Shown piece by piece: positions 7,043 to 14,440 of a stretch of 64,000 nt of DNA; positions within the stretch are counted from its first letter, which is position 1, and each line of letters opens with the position of its first letter. Below the pieces are notes generated by a model, which was not told the DNA's origin, searched no databases, and saw nothing but the letters and a program-made list of their open reading frames with translations. A program made the position numbers and the translations under genes. The stretch is from a bacterium (lineage in GTDB: Bacteria; Chloroflexota; Dormibacteria; UBA8260; Bog-877). The stretch spans positions 20,776 to 84,775 of the forward strand of contig JAKABA010000003.1 in assembly GCA_021802115.1 (NCBI GenBank). Direction: 5' to 3'.

Positions 7043-8704
7043 ATGGACGACAAGGTGATGGTCGACCTGCTGGAGCGGGTTGGCAACCTGTTCACGTCCA
7101 GCCTGGACCTTAAGGTGAACATCGACTTCACCCTGCGAGCGCTCTCGCAGCTGGTCGAGTGCGACACCGACACCGTGTTCCTGCTCGACGATGACGAGAC
7201 CCGGCTGCACGCCATGGTCACCTACCCCTACGCGGAGCAGGTCGGCAGCGTGGCCTCGTTCGGGCTCGGCGAGGGCATCGTGGGCTGGGCGGTGGCAGAG
7301 CGCAAGGCGGTCCGGGTCGCCGACGCCACCACCGACCCCCGCTTCAAGGCGCTCTCCTCACCCAGCTCCCCCAAGAGCGTTATGGTGATGCCGCTGGAGT
7401 CGCCCAATCGAGTGGTGGGCGCGCTCACCCTGGGGCGCAAGACGGTCAAGCCGTTCACCGACCTGGAGCAGGCCCTGGTGAGGGTGATCGCCAACCAGGC
7501 GGCGATCAGCATCGACAACGCCGCCCTGCACACCGCCGCCCAGCGTCAGCTCCAGGAGATCGCCCTCCAGAAGCATGAGCTGGAGGTGGCCAACGCCCAG
7601 ATCCGCGAGAACAGCCGTCTCAAGAGTGAGTTCCTGGCCAACATGAGCCACGAGCTGCGCACTCCCCTGAACTCGATTCTCGGCTTCAGCGAGATCTTGA
7701 AGGACAACCTGGCGGGCAAGATGACCGCCCAACAGCAGCAGGACTGCCTGGTCAACATCCACTCCAGCGGCCGCCACCTGCTCAACCTGGTCAACGATGT
7801 GCTCGACCTCAGCAAGATTGAGGCCGGGCGGCTGGAACTGCAGTACGAGGAGTTTCAACTGGGGCAGTGCATCTCCGAGGTTCTGACCGTGGTCCAACCA
7901 CTGGCGGAGCGGGCCGGGGTCACCCTGCAGGTGGAGATGGACAATGAGGTCACCCTGCTGCGGGCGGACAAGGGCAAGTTCAAGCAGATCCTGTACAACC
8001 TGCTCTCGAACGCGATCAAGTTCACCCCCGAGGGTGGTCAGGCGCTGATCAAGACCAGGACCAAGCCCAGAGCGGGACAGCTGGTGGTGCAGGTCAAGGA
8101 CAGTGGGATCGGCATCGATCCGGAGCACCACGACCAGATCTTCAGCGAGTTCTTCCAGGTCCAGGGCTCGGCCGACCGTCGCTTCGAGGGTACCGGCCTC
8201 GGGCTGGCGCTGGTCAAGCGCCTGGTGGGGCTCCACGGGGGCACCATCAAGGTCGACAGCCAGCTGGGGCGGGGCGCCAGTTTCACCGTCACCCTGCCCT
8301 TGCGCGGGCTGCGTCCGGACGGCCAACTTCGCAACCGCATCCTGGTGATCGAGGACAACCCCTCCAGCCTGGAGCTTTCCACTCTGGTCCTGCGCGGGCA
8401 GGGCTTCAAGGTGGACACTGCCACCGACGGCCAGGAGGGACTGCAGAAGGCCAAGGCTCATCCCTACGATCTGATCCTGATGGACATCCAACTGCCCGGG
8501 ATCGACGGACTGACCGTCACCCGGTTGCTCAAGGCTGACCCCAGGACCTCGCAGACCCCGATCGTGGCTCTGAGCGCTCGGGCAATGCTGGGAGACGAGC
8601 GCGAGGCGCTGGAGGCGGGCTGCTCCGGCTACATCACCAAGCCCATCGAGGTCAAGAGCTTTTTGAATACCGTGACCGAATACCTGGAGGCACAGGGAGC
8701 ATGA
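7043..8704 (+). CDS. Cytosolic GAF-domain hybrid sensor histidine kinase
   Basis: The 553-residue protein has, in order, a GAF sensor (about 12-160), a coiled coil (about 160-195), a HisKA domain with the H box NMSHELRTPLN (phospho-accepting His203), a HATPase domain with N box LLSNAIKFTP (about 320-329), G1 DSGIGI (353-358) and G2 GTGLGL (383-388), and a receiver domain with phospho-accepting Asp481 in LILMDIQLPG. No membrane segment is present, so the signal is cytosolic: a small ligand, redox state or partner protein. Its stop overlaps the start of the response regulator gene, so the two are co-translated and form one signalling pathway, perhaps with the internal receiver as an extra control point. 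Confidence 0.93.
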   Translation: MDDKVMVDLLERVGNLFTSSLDLKVNIDFTLRALSQLVECDTDTVFLLDDDETRLHAMVTYPYAEQVGSVASFGLGEGIVGWAVAERKAVRVADATTDPRFKALSSPSSPKSVMVMPLESPNRVVGALTLGRKTVKPFTDLEQALVRVIANQAAISIDNAALHTAAQRQLQEIALQKHELEVANAQIRENSRLKSEFLANMSHELRTPLNSILGFSEILKDNLAGKMTAQQQQDCLVNIHSSGRHLLNLVNDVLDLSKIEAGRLELQYEEFQLGQCISEVLTVVQPLAERAGVTLQVEMDNEVTLLRADKGKFKQILYNLLSNAIKFTPEGGQALIKTRTKPRAGQLVVQVKDSGIGIDPEHHDQIFSEFFQVQGSADRRFEGTGLGLALVKRLVGLHGGTIKVDSQLGRGASFTVTLPLRGLRPDGQLRNRILVIEDNPSSLELSTLVLRGQGFKVDTATDGQEGLQKAKAHPYDLILMDIQLPGIDGLTVTRLLKADPRTSQTPIVALSARAMLGDEREALEAGCSGYITKPIEVKSFLNTVTEYLEAQGA

Positions 8705-9399
8705 GTGGCGGTAATAAGACAATCCTCACAGTCGAGGACGATCCGGGCACCCGGGAGATAGTGCGGCTCGCCTGCGAACCACAGCACTACACCGTGCTGG
8801 AGGCGGCCAGTGGGCCCGAAGGCCTGGAGATGGTGCAGCAGCACTCCCCCGACCTAGTCCTGCTGGACATCAACCTGCCCGGGATGAGCGGGCTAGATGT
8901 ATGCCGAAAGCTGCGCGCCGATGGCCACAAGCTGCCGATCATAATGCTGACCGCCAAGAGTGACACCATCGACGTGGTGGTGGGGCTCGAGCTGGGCGCC
9001 GATGACTATGTGGTCAAGCCCTTCGAGGTGCGCGAACTGGTGGCCCGGATCGGGGCCCATCTGCGCCGTTCGGAGACCGTGCCCGGCGAGCAGGTCAAGG
9101 AGCGCTTCGAGTTCCCCGGCCTCAGCATCGACCTCAGGCGACGCCAGGTTTACCACGACGACCAGGAGGTCCAACTGACCCTGACCGAGTTCAATTTGCT
9201 GGCCCTCCTCGCCAGTCGCCCGGGCCAGGTGATGAGCCGCGCCGAGCTGCTGAGAAGGGTCTGGGGCTACGAGGTGGAGATCGAGACCAGGACCGTCGAC
9301 GCCCACGTCTACCGGCTGCGGCGCAAGATCGAGCCCAGCGCCGAGCATCCCACCTACATCCACTCTGTACCCGGGATCGGTTACCGCTTCGCCGGCTGA
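8701..9399 (+). CDS. OmpR/PhoB-family response regulator
   Basis: This 232-residue protein starts in the ATGA overlap with the kinase stop. The receiver domain (about 7-120) holds the acidic pair VEDD, phospho-accepting Asp56 in LVLLDINLPG and the KPF switch motif. The C-terminal winged helix (about 135-232) contains the recognition segment TRTVDAHVYRLRRKIE and ends in SVPGIGYRF, typical of PhoB-type regulators. Its targets are not visible; the convergent LysM-CHAP gene next door and the lipoproteins nearby are candidates only by proximity. Confidence 0.93.
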   Translation: MSGGNKTILTVEDDPGTREIVRLACEPQHYTVLEAASGPEGLEMVQQHSPDLVLLDINLPGMSGLDVCRKLRADGHKLPIIMLTAKSDTIDVVVGLELGADDYVVKPFEVRELVARIGAHLRRSETVPGEQVKERFEFPGLSIDLRRRQVYHDDQEVQLTLTEFNLLALLASRPGQVMSRAELLRRVWGYEVEIETRTVDAHVYRLRRKIEPSAEHPTYIHSVPGIGYRFAG

Positions 9400-9437
9400 G
9401 ATTCCACGGGCCCTGGCATCGGGCCGAGCCAGCGCCG

Positions 9438-10334
9438 TCAGTAGATGAAGCCGACCAGAGCGTCCTCGCCGGGAACCATGGTGCGGGTGTCCAGCACCCC
9501 CAGCCCGTAGACGTTCATCTCGCTCTGCTGCCAGCTGCCGTCCGGGAGAACCTTGGTGACCATGGCGACATGGCCGTAGTAGCCGATGTTGAAGACCGCG
9601 ATCGCCCCCACCACCGGGACCTGCCCCTCTGGAATCCCCAGGCTCTGAGCCTCCGACCACCACTGAATCGCGTTCCCGCTCCAGGTCACCAAACGCTGGC
9701 TGGCGACCCAGTAGGTGCACTGTCCCCAGGGGAACTGATTGGCCGGGGCGGGGACGCTGGGAGTGACCTCGGGAAACCCCGGCTGGAGAGGGACCAGATC
9801 GGAGCTGGGGAGGGATGAGGGCGACGCCGCCTTCGGCATCAGCAGAAAGGTGTTGGGAACCAGGGCCCCCGCGGTGGTCAGGTTGTTGTAATCCAGCACC
9901 ACCCCGGGGGAGACCCGAAAACGGGCTGCAAAGGTGGCGAGGGTCTCACCCGCGAGCACCCTCACCAGCACCGTCGGCCCCGGAGGTGGGACCAGCAGCG
10001 GCTGGCCCGCCCCCAGGGCCTGGCCGGCCGGGATCCGATTGGCCCAGGCGAGCTCCTCGGGTGTTGTCTGGTAGCGGCTGGCCAGAGATGAGAGTGTGGC
10101 TGCTGGTGGGGTGCTGATCAACTGGGCCAGCAGAACCGGGATGCTGCCGGGCACGGCGGCCGGCTTGTCGTAGTACTGCCCAGCCTGGAACGAGGCCGGC
10201 GATGGCCAGTAGCCGGCCGACTGGGCGGCCGCCTGGATTCCAGTAGGCGAGCCTGAGACTACCCCGGCCAGCAGCAATCCGGCCGCCAGCAGCGCTACAG
10301 CTAGATTCGTCAGGCGCAGATCGGGACGAGGCAA
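9438..10334 (-). CDS. Secreted LysM-CHAP cell-wall hydrolase
   Basis: The frame is open much further upstream, but that part overlaps a dehydratase gene on the other strand. A TTG at 10334, seven bases after GGGGAG, starts a proper signal peptide (MPRPDLRLTNLAV followed by AALLAAG-type hydrophobics). The 298-residue protein then has two LysM domains binding peptidoglycan (about 70-120 and 122-172) and a C-terminal CHAP domain (about 200-298). The CHAP catalytic Cys lies in GQCTYW, the His in GHVAMV, and SEMN follows. CHAP enzymes are amidases or endopeptidases acting on peptide stems, so the role is cell-wall remodelling or separation. A TTGACA-N18-TAGGGT promoter lies 70-100 bases upstream. 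Confidence 0.88.
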   Translation of the reverse strand: MPRPDLRLTNLAVALLAAGLLLAGVVSGSPTGIQAAAQSAGYWPSPASFQAGQYYDKPAAVPGSIPVLLAQLISTPPAATLSSLASRYQTTPEELAWANRIPAGQALGAGQPLLVPPPGPTVLVRVLAGETLATFAARFRVSPGVVLDYNNLTTAGALVPNTFLLMPKAASPSSLPSSDLVPLQPGFPEVTPSVPAPANQFPWGQCTYWVASQRLVTWSGNAIQWWSEAQSLGIPEGQVPVVGAIAVFNIGYYGHVAMVTKVLPDGSWQQSEMNVYGLGVLDTRTMVPGEDALVGFIY

Positions 10335-10405
10335 GCAGCTTCTCCCCAAGCTTCTTGCGGACGGTAACGACCGGCAGGAAGCCCTCCCCGACGGCGCTGC
10401 CCGCC

Positions 10406-10435
10406 ACCCTAACAGGCGGCCAACTGGAGTGTCAA
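10406..10435 (-). promoter_or_regulatory. Promoter of the LysM-CHAP gene
   Basis: On the minus strand TTGACA (10435-10430) is followed after 18 bases by TAGGGT (10411-10406). The consensus -35 and the position about 70 bases before the TTG start make this a good candidate. Confidence 0.5.
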
Positions 10436-10502
10436 AGCGGAGAAGCCGCCGGCCGCCGGCGTCCGCCCCGGCTGGCTTCGAGCGCTTATCCTGAGTGAAG
10501 TC

Positions 10503-10916
10503 ATGACCTTTAACCCCGAGTGCCTCGGCCGCAGCTACTCGGCCCCACCCGAGATCCTGGACCGGGAGCGCCATCTGGCCTACGCTGCGGCTGTGACCGG
10601 CCAGGACCCGCCTCCCGAGGTGGTGCGGCCGCTGGCCTGCTTCGCCGCGGTGTACCTGCTCTGGCCGATCGTGCCCCAGCTCTTCGCCGACCAGCTCGTG
10701 GGCCTCGATCTGCCACGCCTCCTCCATGGTGAGCAGGAGTTCTGGTTCGAACGGCCCATGCAGTTTGGCGAGGAACTGACCCCGGAGGGCTCGGTGACTC
10801 GGGCCGACGAGCGCCGCGGAATGGTATTCCTGGAGCTGCTCTGCCACGGCCGTGACGGGCGGGGGGAGGCGGTGGCCCACTCCCGCAGCCTCTTTCTGGT
10901 GCGGGGCTCGGAGTGA
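10503..10916 (+). CDS. MaoC-like/FAS1-type dehydratase, non-catalytic-type N-terminal subunit
   Basis: The 137-residue protein begins MTFNPECLGRSY and resembles the N-terminal half of MaoC hot-dog dehydratases (HadA or FAS1-like), with segments ILDRERHLAYAAAVTG and EFWFERPMQFGEEL. It overlaps the next gene by four bases (GTGA). In Actinobacteria, pairs of short hot-dog proteins form a heterodimeric (3R)-hydroxyacyl-ACP or hydroxyacyl-CoA dehydratase in which only the second subunit carries the Asp/His pair. That arrangement fits here. The substrate is not deducible. Confidence 0.75.
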   Translation: MTFNPECLGRSYSAPPEILDRERHLAYAAAVTGQDPPPEVVRPLACFAAVYLLWPIVPQLFADQLVGLDLPRLLHGEQEFWFERPMQFGEELTPEGSVTRADERRGMVFLELLCHGRDGRGEAVAHSRSLFLVRGSE

Positions 10917-11332
10917 GCGGAGAGCACCGCTTGGTCGGCTTCCCACCGGCCCTGGATGAAGTGCCTCCGAAGTTGAGCCAGCGGCTCACCCAAGAGAGGA
11001 TCGACGCTTATGCCCAGGCGTCCGGGGACCATAACCCGATCCATCTCGACCCCGACTTCGCCCAGGCGGTGGGCCTGCCCTCCACGATCGCCCACGGGCT
11101 GTTCACCCTGGGCGCCGCCGCGGCGGAGATCGAGATCTGGGCTCAGGAAACCGCCTGGACCTCTCGGGTGAGCTGCCGCTTCTCAGCCCCTCATCCGTCG
11201 GGTCAGGTGGTCTCCGGCCAGCCCAGGGTCATCGAGTCAGAGTCGACCAGGGCTGCCATCGAGCTCGAGGCCGAGAACGAGGCGGGCGAGCGCGTCCTCA
11301 GCCGCGGCCTGGTGGAATTGCGCCCGGTCTGA
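10913..11332 (+). CDS. MaoC-family (R)-specific enoyl hydratase/dehydratase
   Basis: GTG start, overlapping the stop of the partner gene. The 139-residue hot-dog protein contains the hydratase-2 motif ASGDHNPIHLDPDFA, with catalytic Asp and His spaced as in MaoC enzymes, followed by IAHGLFTLG. It should hydrate enoyl-thioesters or dehydrate (3R)-hydroxyacyl-thioesters, working with the upstream subunit in fatty acid synthesis, beta-oxidation or polyhydroxyalkanoate routes. The SDR gene 860 bases downstream might be thought the matching ketoreductase, but it lacks catalytic residues and is separated by an opposite-strand lipoprotein gene. Confidence 0.85.
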   Translation: MSGEHRLVGFPPALDEVPPKLSQRLTQERIDAYAQASGDHNPIHLDPDFAQAVGLPSTIAHGLFTLGAAAAEIEIWAQETAWTSRVSCRFSAPHPSGQVVSGQPRVIESESTRAAIELEAENEAGERVLSRGLVELRPV

Positions 11333-11339
11333 GGCGCCT

Positions 11340-12089
11340 CTAGGCCCGGCCCTGACTGCCAAGGCCGGCCCCCAGGCCGGCGATTACGTCCAGCAGGCTG
11401 ACCGACGGCTTGGGAGCTGTGACTCCGAAGCTGGCGTTGAAGTTGGAGAGGTTCAGGTAGCTGCCCCCGCTGGCGGTGACCCGAATCGGCAACGGCTGGC
11501 CACTTGTCGCCACAAAGATCGTGCTGGTGCCATTGGTGACCGCCACCACACCCTGACCGTCAAAGGTGCTCGTATGCCCCCGAGTGGCCTTGGTGTCGGC
11601 CTTGGTGAAGCTGGCAGCAGTCTGCTTGGCGGAGGTCAGCGCCGCCACCCCATTGGTGAGCTGCTGCGCCAGGGGATTGTTGGCCGGGACCGAAACCCAG
11701 CGGTTGGCGAGCAGGCTCTGGAGGGCCCCTCCCCCAAGCCCCGCCCAGAGGCTGCCGCTCTTGATGTAGTCGGTGCCGTGTATCTCCTCCAGCTGGAAGC
11801 TGAGGCTCCCCAGGGTGAAGCTGCCCTCGCCGAGGTTGGCGCCCGCAACCTTGAAGGTGAAGGTCCCCAGCCCAGTGCCGGTCGGCACCTTCCCCTGGAT
11901 CTCGTAGGACTTGACTGCGGTCAGCGCGCTGGCGGTGTCGCGCAGGATCTGTTGCGGCGACTTGGCGGCCTCCCCGTTGCTGCCGCAGGCGCTCACCAGC
12001 AACCCGGCGACGACTCCGAGCGCGACCGACGCGAGGGATTTGCGCCGGGAGCAGGTCACCGGCCGCCATCCCCACCGTCGAAGCGTCAC
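11340..12089 (-). CDS. LppX/LprG-like lipoprotein
   Basis: The frame extends upstream, but the GTG at 12089, six bases after AAGGAG, begins a clean lipoprotein signal: MTLRRWGWRPVTCSRRKS, a hydrophobic run, then LLVSAC. The 249-residue mature region starts SPQQILRDTASALTAVKSYEIQGKV. This matches the pattern of LppX, LprA, LprF and LprG proteins, whose half-barrel binds a lipid in a hydrophobic pocket. In mycobacteria these carry glycolipids across the envelope; the cargo here is unknown. The gene is convergent with the dehydratase pair and divergent from the SDR gene. Confidence 0.75.
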   Translation of the reverse strand: MTLRRWGWRPVTCSRRKSLASVALGVVAGLLVSACGSNGEAAKSPQQILRDTASALTAVKSYEIQGKVPTGTGLGTFTFKVAGANLGEGSFTLGSLSFQLEEIHGTDYIKSGSLWAGLGGGALQSLLANRWVSVPANNPLAQQLTNGVAALTSAKQTAASFTKADTKATRGHTSTFDGQGVVAVTNGTSTIFVATSGQPLPIRVTASGGSYLNLSNFNASFGVTAPKPSVSLLDVIAGLGAGLGSQGRA

Positions 12090-12139
12090 TGAGGTCTCCT
12101 TGCCTGCCGGAGAGGCCAGGTCCATCGGCCTGGAGCCAG

Positions 12140-12170
12140 ACCGTACGGGCAGCCAGGTGCTGGTGTCAAG
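12140..12170 (-). promoter_or_regulatory. Promoter of the LppX-like gene with shared 15-mer
   Basis: On the minus strand TTGACA (12169-12164) and TACGGT (12145-12140) are 18 bases apart. The -35 lies in CTTGACACCAGCACC (12170-12156), which recurs exactly in the candidate promoter of the complex I-like operon at 50437-50423. Confidence 0.5.
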
Positions 12171-12175
12171 ATGGA

Positions 12176-12181
12176 TACACT
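12176..12181 (+). promoter_or_regulatory. -10 box TACACT of the SDR gene
   Basis: TACACT ends 11 bases before the ATG of the SDR gene and no Shine-Dalgarno lies between, suggesting a nearly leaderless transcript. It faces away from the LppX promoter within the same 100-base divergent region. Confidence 0.4.
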
Positions 12182-12192
12182 CCTTCACAGCA

Positions 12193-13032
12193 ATGGGGAT
12201 GTTTGATCTTTCTGGCAAGGTCGCCCTGGTCACCGGAGGGTCCCGGGGTCTGGGCCGCGCCGACGCTCTGGCGCTGGCTCGGGCAGGGGCCGATGTGGTG
12301 GTGACCGATCTCTTGGTGGAGTCCGACCCAGACCTGGAATCGGTGGCCGCCCGCAGCGGCAGCGTGATGGCCCAGGTGATGGCCGCGGAGCACGTGGTCT
12401 TCACCGAGCGGACCGCCGAGGAGATCCGCCAGATGGGCCGTCGCAGCAGCGCGATTCAAATGGACGTGACCAACACCCAGCTGGTGAGAGAGACCATCGA
12501 CCGGGTGGTGGACGAGTTCGGAGCGATCGACATCTTGGTCAACAGTGCGGGGAGCCAGGAGCATGTCAGCCAGATTCTCGACCAGTCACCGGAGCTTTGG
12601 GAGCGGGACCTCCAGGTCAACCTGACGGGTGCCTTCAACTGCACTCAGGCGGTCTGGCCCCACATGCGCGCCCGCAATTTCGGCCGCCTGATCTACATGT
12701 CCTCCATCGCGGGAGTGGAGGGGGGCTTCGGCCAGGCCAGCGCCAGCGCCACCGCCGCGGGAGTCCTGGGGCTCATGAAGTCCATGGCCCTGGAGGGCGC
12801 GCGCCACGGGATCACCAGCAACGCCATCGTGGCCGGGGCGATCGCCACCGAGAGTTTCCGGACCACCCCGCCGGCCATGGTCGACCGCATGATTCTGCGG
12901 ACGGCCATGAGGGAGCTTGGCCGTCCCGAGGACGTGGCCGGAGCGGTCTGCTACCTGGCCAGCCCCGAGGCCCGCTACGTCACCGGAGTCGAGCTGGCGG
13001 TCGCCGGGGGCATCGACCTCTTCACCTTTTAG
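12193..13032 (+). CDS. Short-chain dehydrogenase-like protein lacking the Tyr-Lys catalytic pair
   Basis: The 279-residue protein begins MGMFDLSGKVALVTGG and has the NAD(P)-binding motif TGGSRGLG and the NSAG structural motif. An unusually long insert of about 35 residues (about 43-78) separates the second and third strands. The Ser of the catalytic set is present in MSSIAG, but the YxxxK motif is gone: in GQASASATAAGVLG the Tyr and Lys positions (Gln +3 and +7) are both Ala. It is therefore either not an oxidoreductase or uses another mechanism; binding NAD(P) as a sensor or scaffold is possible. It ends with the usual C-terminal substrate loop. A longer upstream frame exists, but this start fits the family. 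Confidence 0.85.
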   Translation: MGMFDLSGKVALVTGGSRGLGRADALALARAGADVVVTDLLVESDPDLESVAARSGSVMAQVMAAEHVVFTERTAEEIRQMGRRSSAIQMDVTNTQLVRETIDRVVDEFGAIDILVNSAGSQEHVSQILDQSPELWERDLQVNLTGAFNCTQAVWPHMRARNFGRLIYMSSIAGVEGGFGQASASATAAGVLGLMKSMALEGARHGITSNAIVAGAIATESFRTTPPAMVDRMILRTAMRELGRPEDVAGAVCYLASPEARYVTGVELAVAGGIDLFTF

Positions 13033-13044
13033 GGACTAAGATCT

Positions 13045-13081
13045 GGACAATTGTCCCAGGCTTGCTTTTCCCTGCTATAGT
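13045..13081 (+). promoter_or_regulatory. Palindrome and -10 box upstream of the zinc-ribbon gene
   Basis: GGACAATTGTCC (13045-13056) is a perfect 12-base palindrome. Its second half, TTGTCC, could serve as a -35, with TATAGT at 13076-13081 after 19 bases. The layout suggests a repressor site overlapping the promoter. Confidence 0.45.
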
Positions 13082-13166
13082 ACCGGCCGCCAGACACAGT
13101 TCCGGGCGGCGATACAAGGCGCGACCGAGTGGTCCTGGCTAGCTAACGTGTTGGAGGATGCTCGGA

Positions 13167-13484
13167 TTGAGCCTCGTCGACGTCACCCTGACCTGCCGGG
13201 AGTGCGGGTCGGAATTCATCTTTACGGCCGGGGAACAACAGTTTTATCAGTCAAAGGGCCTGGTCAATCAGCCGACGCGCTGCCAGCCCTGCCGCCAGCT
13301 TGCCAAGGCCTCCCGCCAAGGCTCCAGCGGCGGATATGGTTCGTCGGGGCCGCGTGCACCCCGACAGATGCACGAGGTGGTCTGCGCCGATTGCGGCACA
13401 CTCACCCAGGTGCCTTTTGAGCCCAAGTACGATCGACCGGTCTACTGCAGTGCCTGCTTCGAGAACCATCGGGTGGCCCGCTAA
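13167..13484 (+). CDS. Small zinc-ribbon protein (CxxC-x17-CxxC type)
   Basis: I choose the TTG at 13167: GGAGG lies nine bases upstream and the product then begins MSLVDVTLTCRECG, as homologues do. The ATG nine bases earlier abuts the GGAGG and would be poorly placed. The 105-residue protein holds two Cys4 ribbons: CREC with a later CQPC, then CADC with CSAC. The first domain contains the segment EFIFTAGEQQFYQSKG seen in widespread small zinc-ribbon proteins. These are of unknown function, possibly nucleic-acid or ribosome-associated. It is preceded by a palindrome-bearing promoter and followed by a strong hairpin. Confidence 0.8.
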   Translation: MSLVDVTLTCRECGSEFIFTAGEQQFYQSKGLVNQPTRCQPCRQLAKASRQGSSGGYGSSGPRAPRQMHEVVCADCGTLTQVPFEPKYDRPVYCSACFENHRVAR

Positions 13485-14288
13485 CTAAGAGCGAGATGGG
13501 GGCGCCTGCTCACGCAGCGCCCCCATTGCGCGCTCCAGAGCGGTCCTGTCCGCGGCGCCAGCTCGGATGACCACGTCGCCGAGCTCCGCCTGCGGATAGG
13601 ACCCGAAGCGCACTTCGGGGTACTGCTCCGCCAACCGGGTGAGCACGGGGAAGAACTGCGACTCGGGGACGCCGGAGTACCTCTGCTCGGCATACACGGC
13701 CGCCGTCGGCCCCTGGCAGAAGACGGGCACAATCTCCTGCTCGACGATCGCTCGCAGCTCCTTCGGCACCCCTGGCAAAACCAGGAGCCAGCGCGGGTCA
13801 CCGTGGGTGGGCAGCGGCAGCGCCAGCGGCGGAGCCAGCCCCACGGGGTTGGCCAGGACCAGGGCGCCCGCCGGGATCAGCGCCATCTTGCGATGGCCCA
13901 AGTTGGGCTCGGTGCTGGCAATCTGGCCTGCCTGGTGAAGCCGATCGATCCGCTCCCGGATCCGGTCCAGGGTGGGAGAGTCCTCCTGAAGTGGAAGCCC
14001 CAGGGCGGTGGCCAAGGCGGCCGTGGTGCGGTCGTCCGGCGTCGGGCCCAGGCCACCGCAGAGAAAGACGCGGTCGATCCCGCTGGCATCGGCACTTGCC
14101 ACCAGCTCGCTGATGTCGGCAGCGGAGTCCCCGATCACCACCATCCGGCGCACCGGGTAGGGAGTCTCGCGAAGCCGCTGAGCGAGCCAGTGAGAGTTGC
14201 TGTCGGCGGTGTGGCCCGAGAGCAGCTCGTCGCCGATCGCCACCACCCAACTCCCGGTTCCCATGTCCTCAGCCAATCTCCATTTCAT
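13485..14288 (-). CDS. cinA: CinA-type MoCF-domain protein (no C-terminal amidase domain)
   Basis: The 267-residue protein shows the molybdopterin-binding (MoCF) fold of CinA: AIGDELLSGHTADSNSHWLAQ, then CGGLGPTPDD, then LPGVPKEL. CinA proteins hydrolyse ADP-ribose or remove damaged pyridine nucleotides, and fuller versions add a C-terminal NMN deamidase domain of about 160 residues, which is missing here. The start is uncertain: the ATG at 14288 or an in-frame ATG eight codons in. The gene converges with the zinc-ribbon gene and their stops are adjacent; a hairpin in its last codons may terminate transcription both ways. Confidence 0.82.
   Translation of the reverse strand: MKWRLAEDMGTGSWVVAIGDELLSGHTADSNSHWLAQRLRETPYPVRRMVVIGDSAADISELVASADASGIDRVFLCGGLGPTPDDRTTAALATALGLPLQEDSPTLDRIRERIDRLHQAGQIASTEPNLGHRKMALIPAGALVLANPVGLAPPLALPLPTHGDPRWLLVLPGVPKELRAIVEQEIVPVFCQGPTAAVYAEQRYSGVPESQFFPVLTRLAEQYPEVRFGSYPQAELGDVVIRAGAADRTALERAMGALREQAPPSRS
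13496..13526. terminator. Long hairpin at the zinc-ribbon/cinA convergent junction
   Basis: ATGGGGGCGCCTGC (13496-13509) pairs with GCAGCGCCCCCAT (13514-13526): thirteen base pairs, one bulged C, tetraloop TCAC. It lies 12 bases past the zinc-ribbon stop and inside the end of cinA. No T run follows. Confidence 0.5.
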
Positions 14289-14343
14289 TCCTGCGGATGC
14301 CCGCCTCCGGCCGCGGCGATGGTGCCAGGTGGTCCGGCGGGGA

Positions 14344-14349
14344 TATAAT
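14344..14349 (+). promoter_or_regulatory. Candidate -10 box TATAAT upstream of hppA
   Basis: A consensus TATAAT lies 91 bases before the preferred hppA start in the divergent cinA-hppA spacer. No clear -35 is visible. Confidence 0.35.
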
Positions 14350-14440
14350 CCGTCGGCTTCGTCTGCGCCCTTGAGCGGGCCGGAGTGCGCTCACTCAGTT
14401 CCCTTTAGTTTTGCCGCGCGGCTGGGAGGTCATCGCGCCC

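Noticed and set aside
10335..10946. N-terminal extension of the LysM-CHAP protein (frame open to 10946)
   Set aside because: It overlaps the MaoC-type gene on the other strand, and the TTG at 10334 supplies both a ribosome site and a signal peptide.
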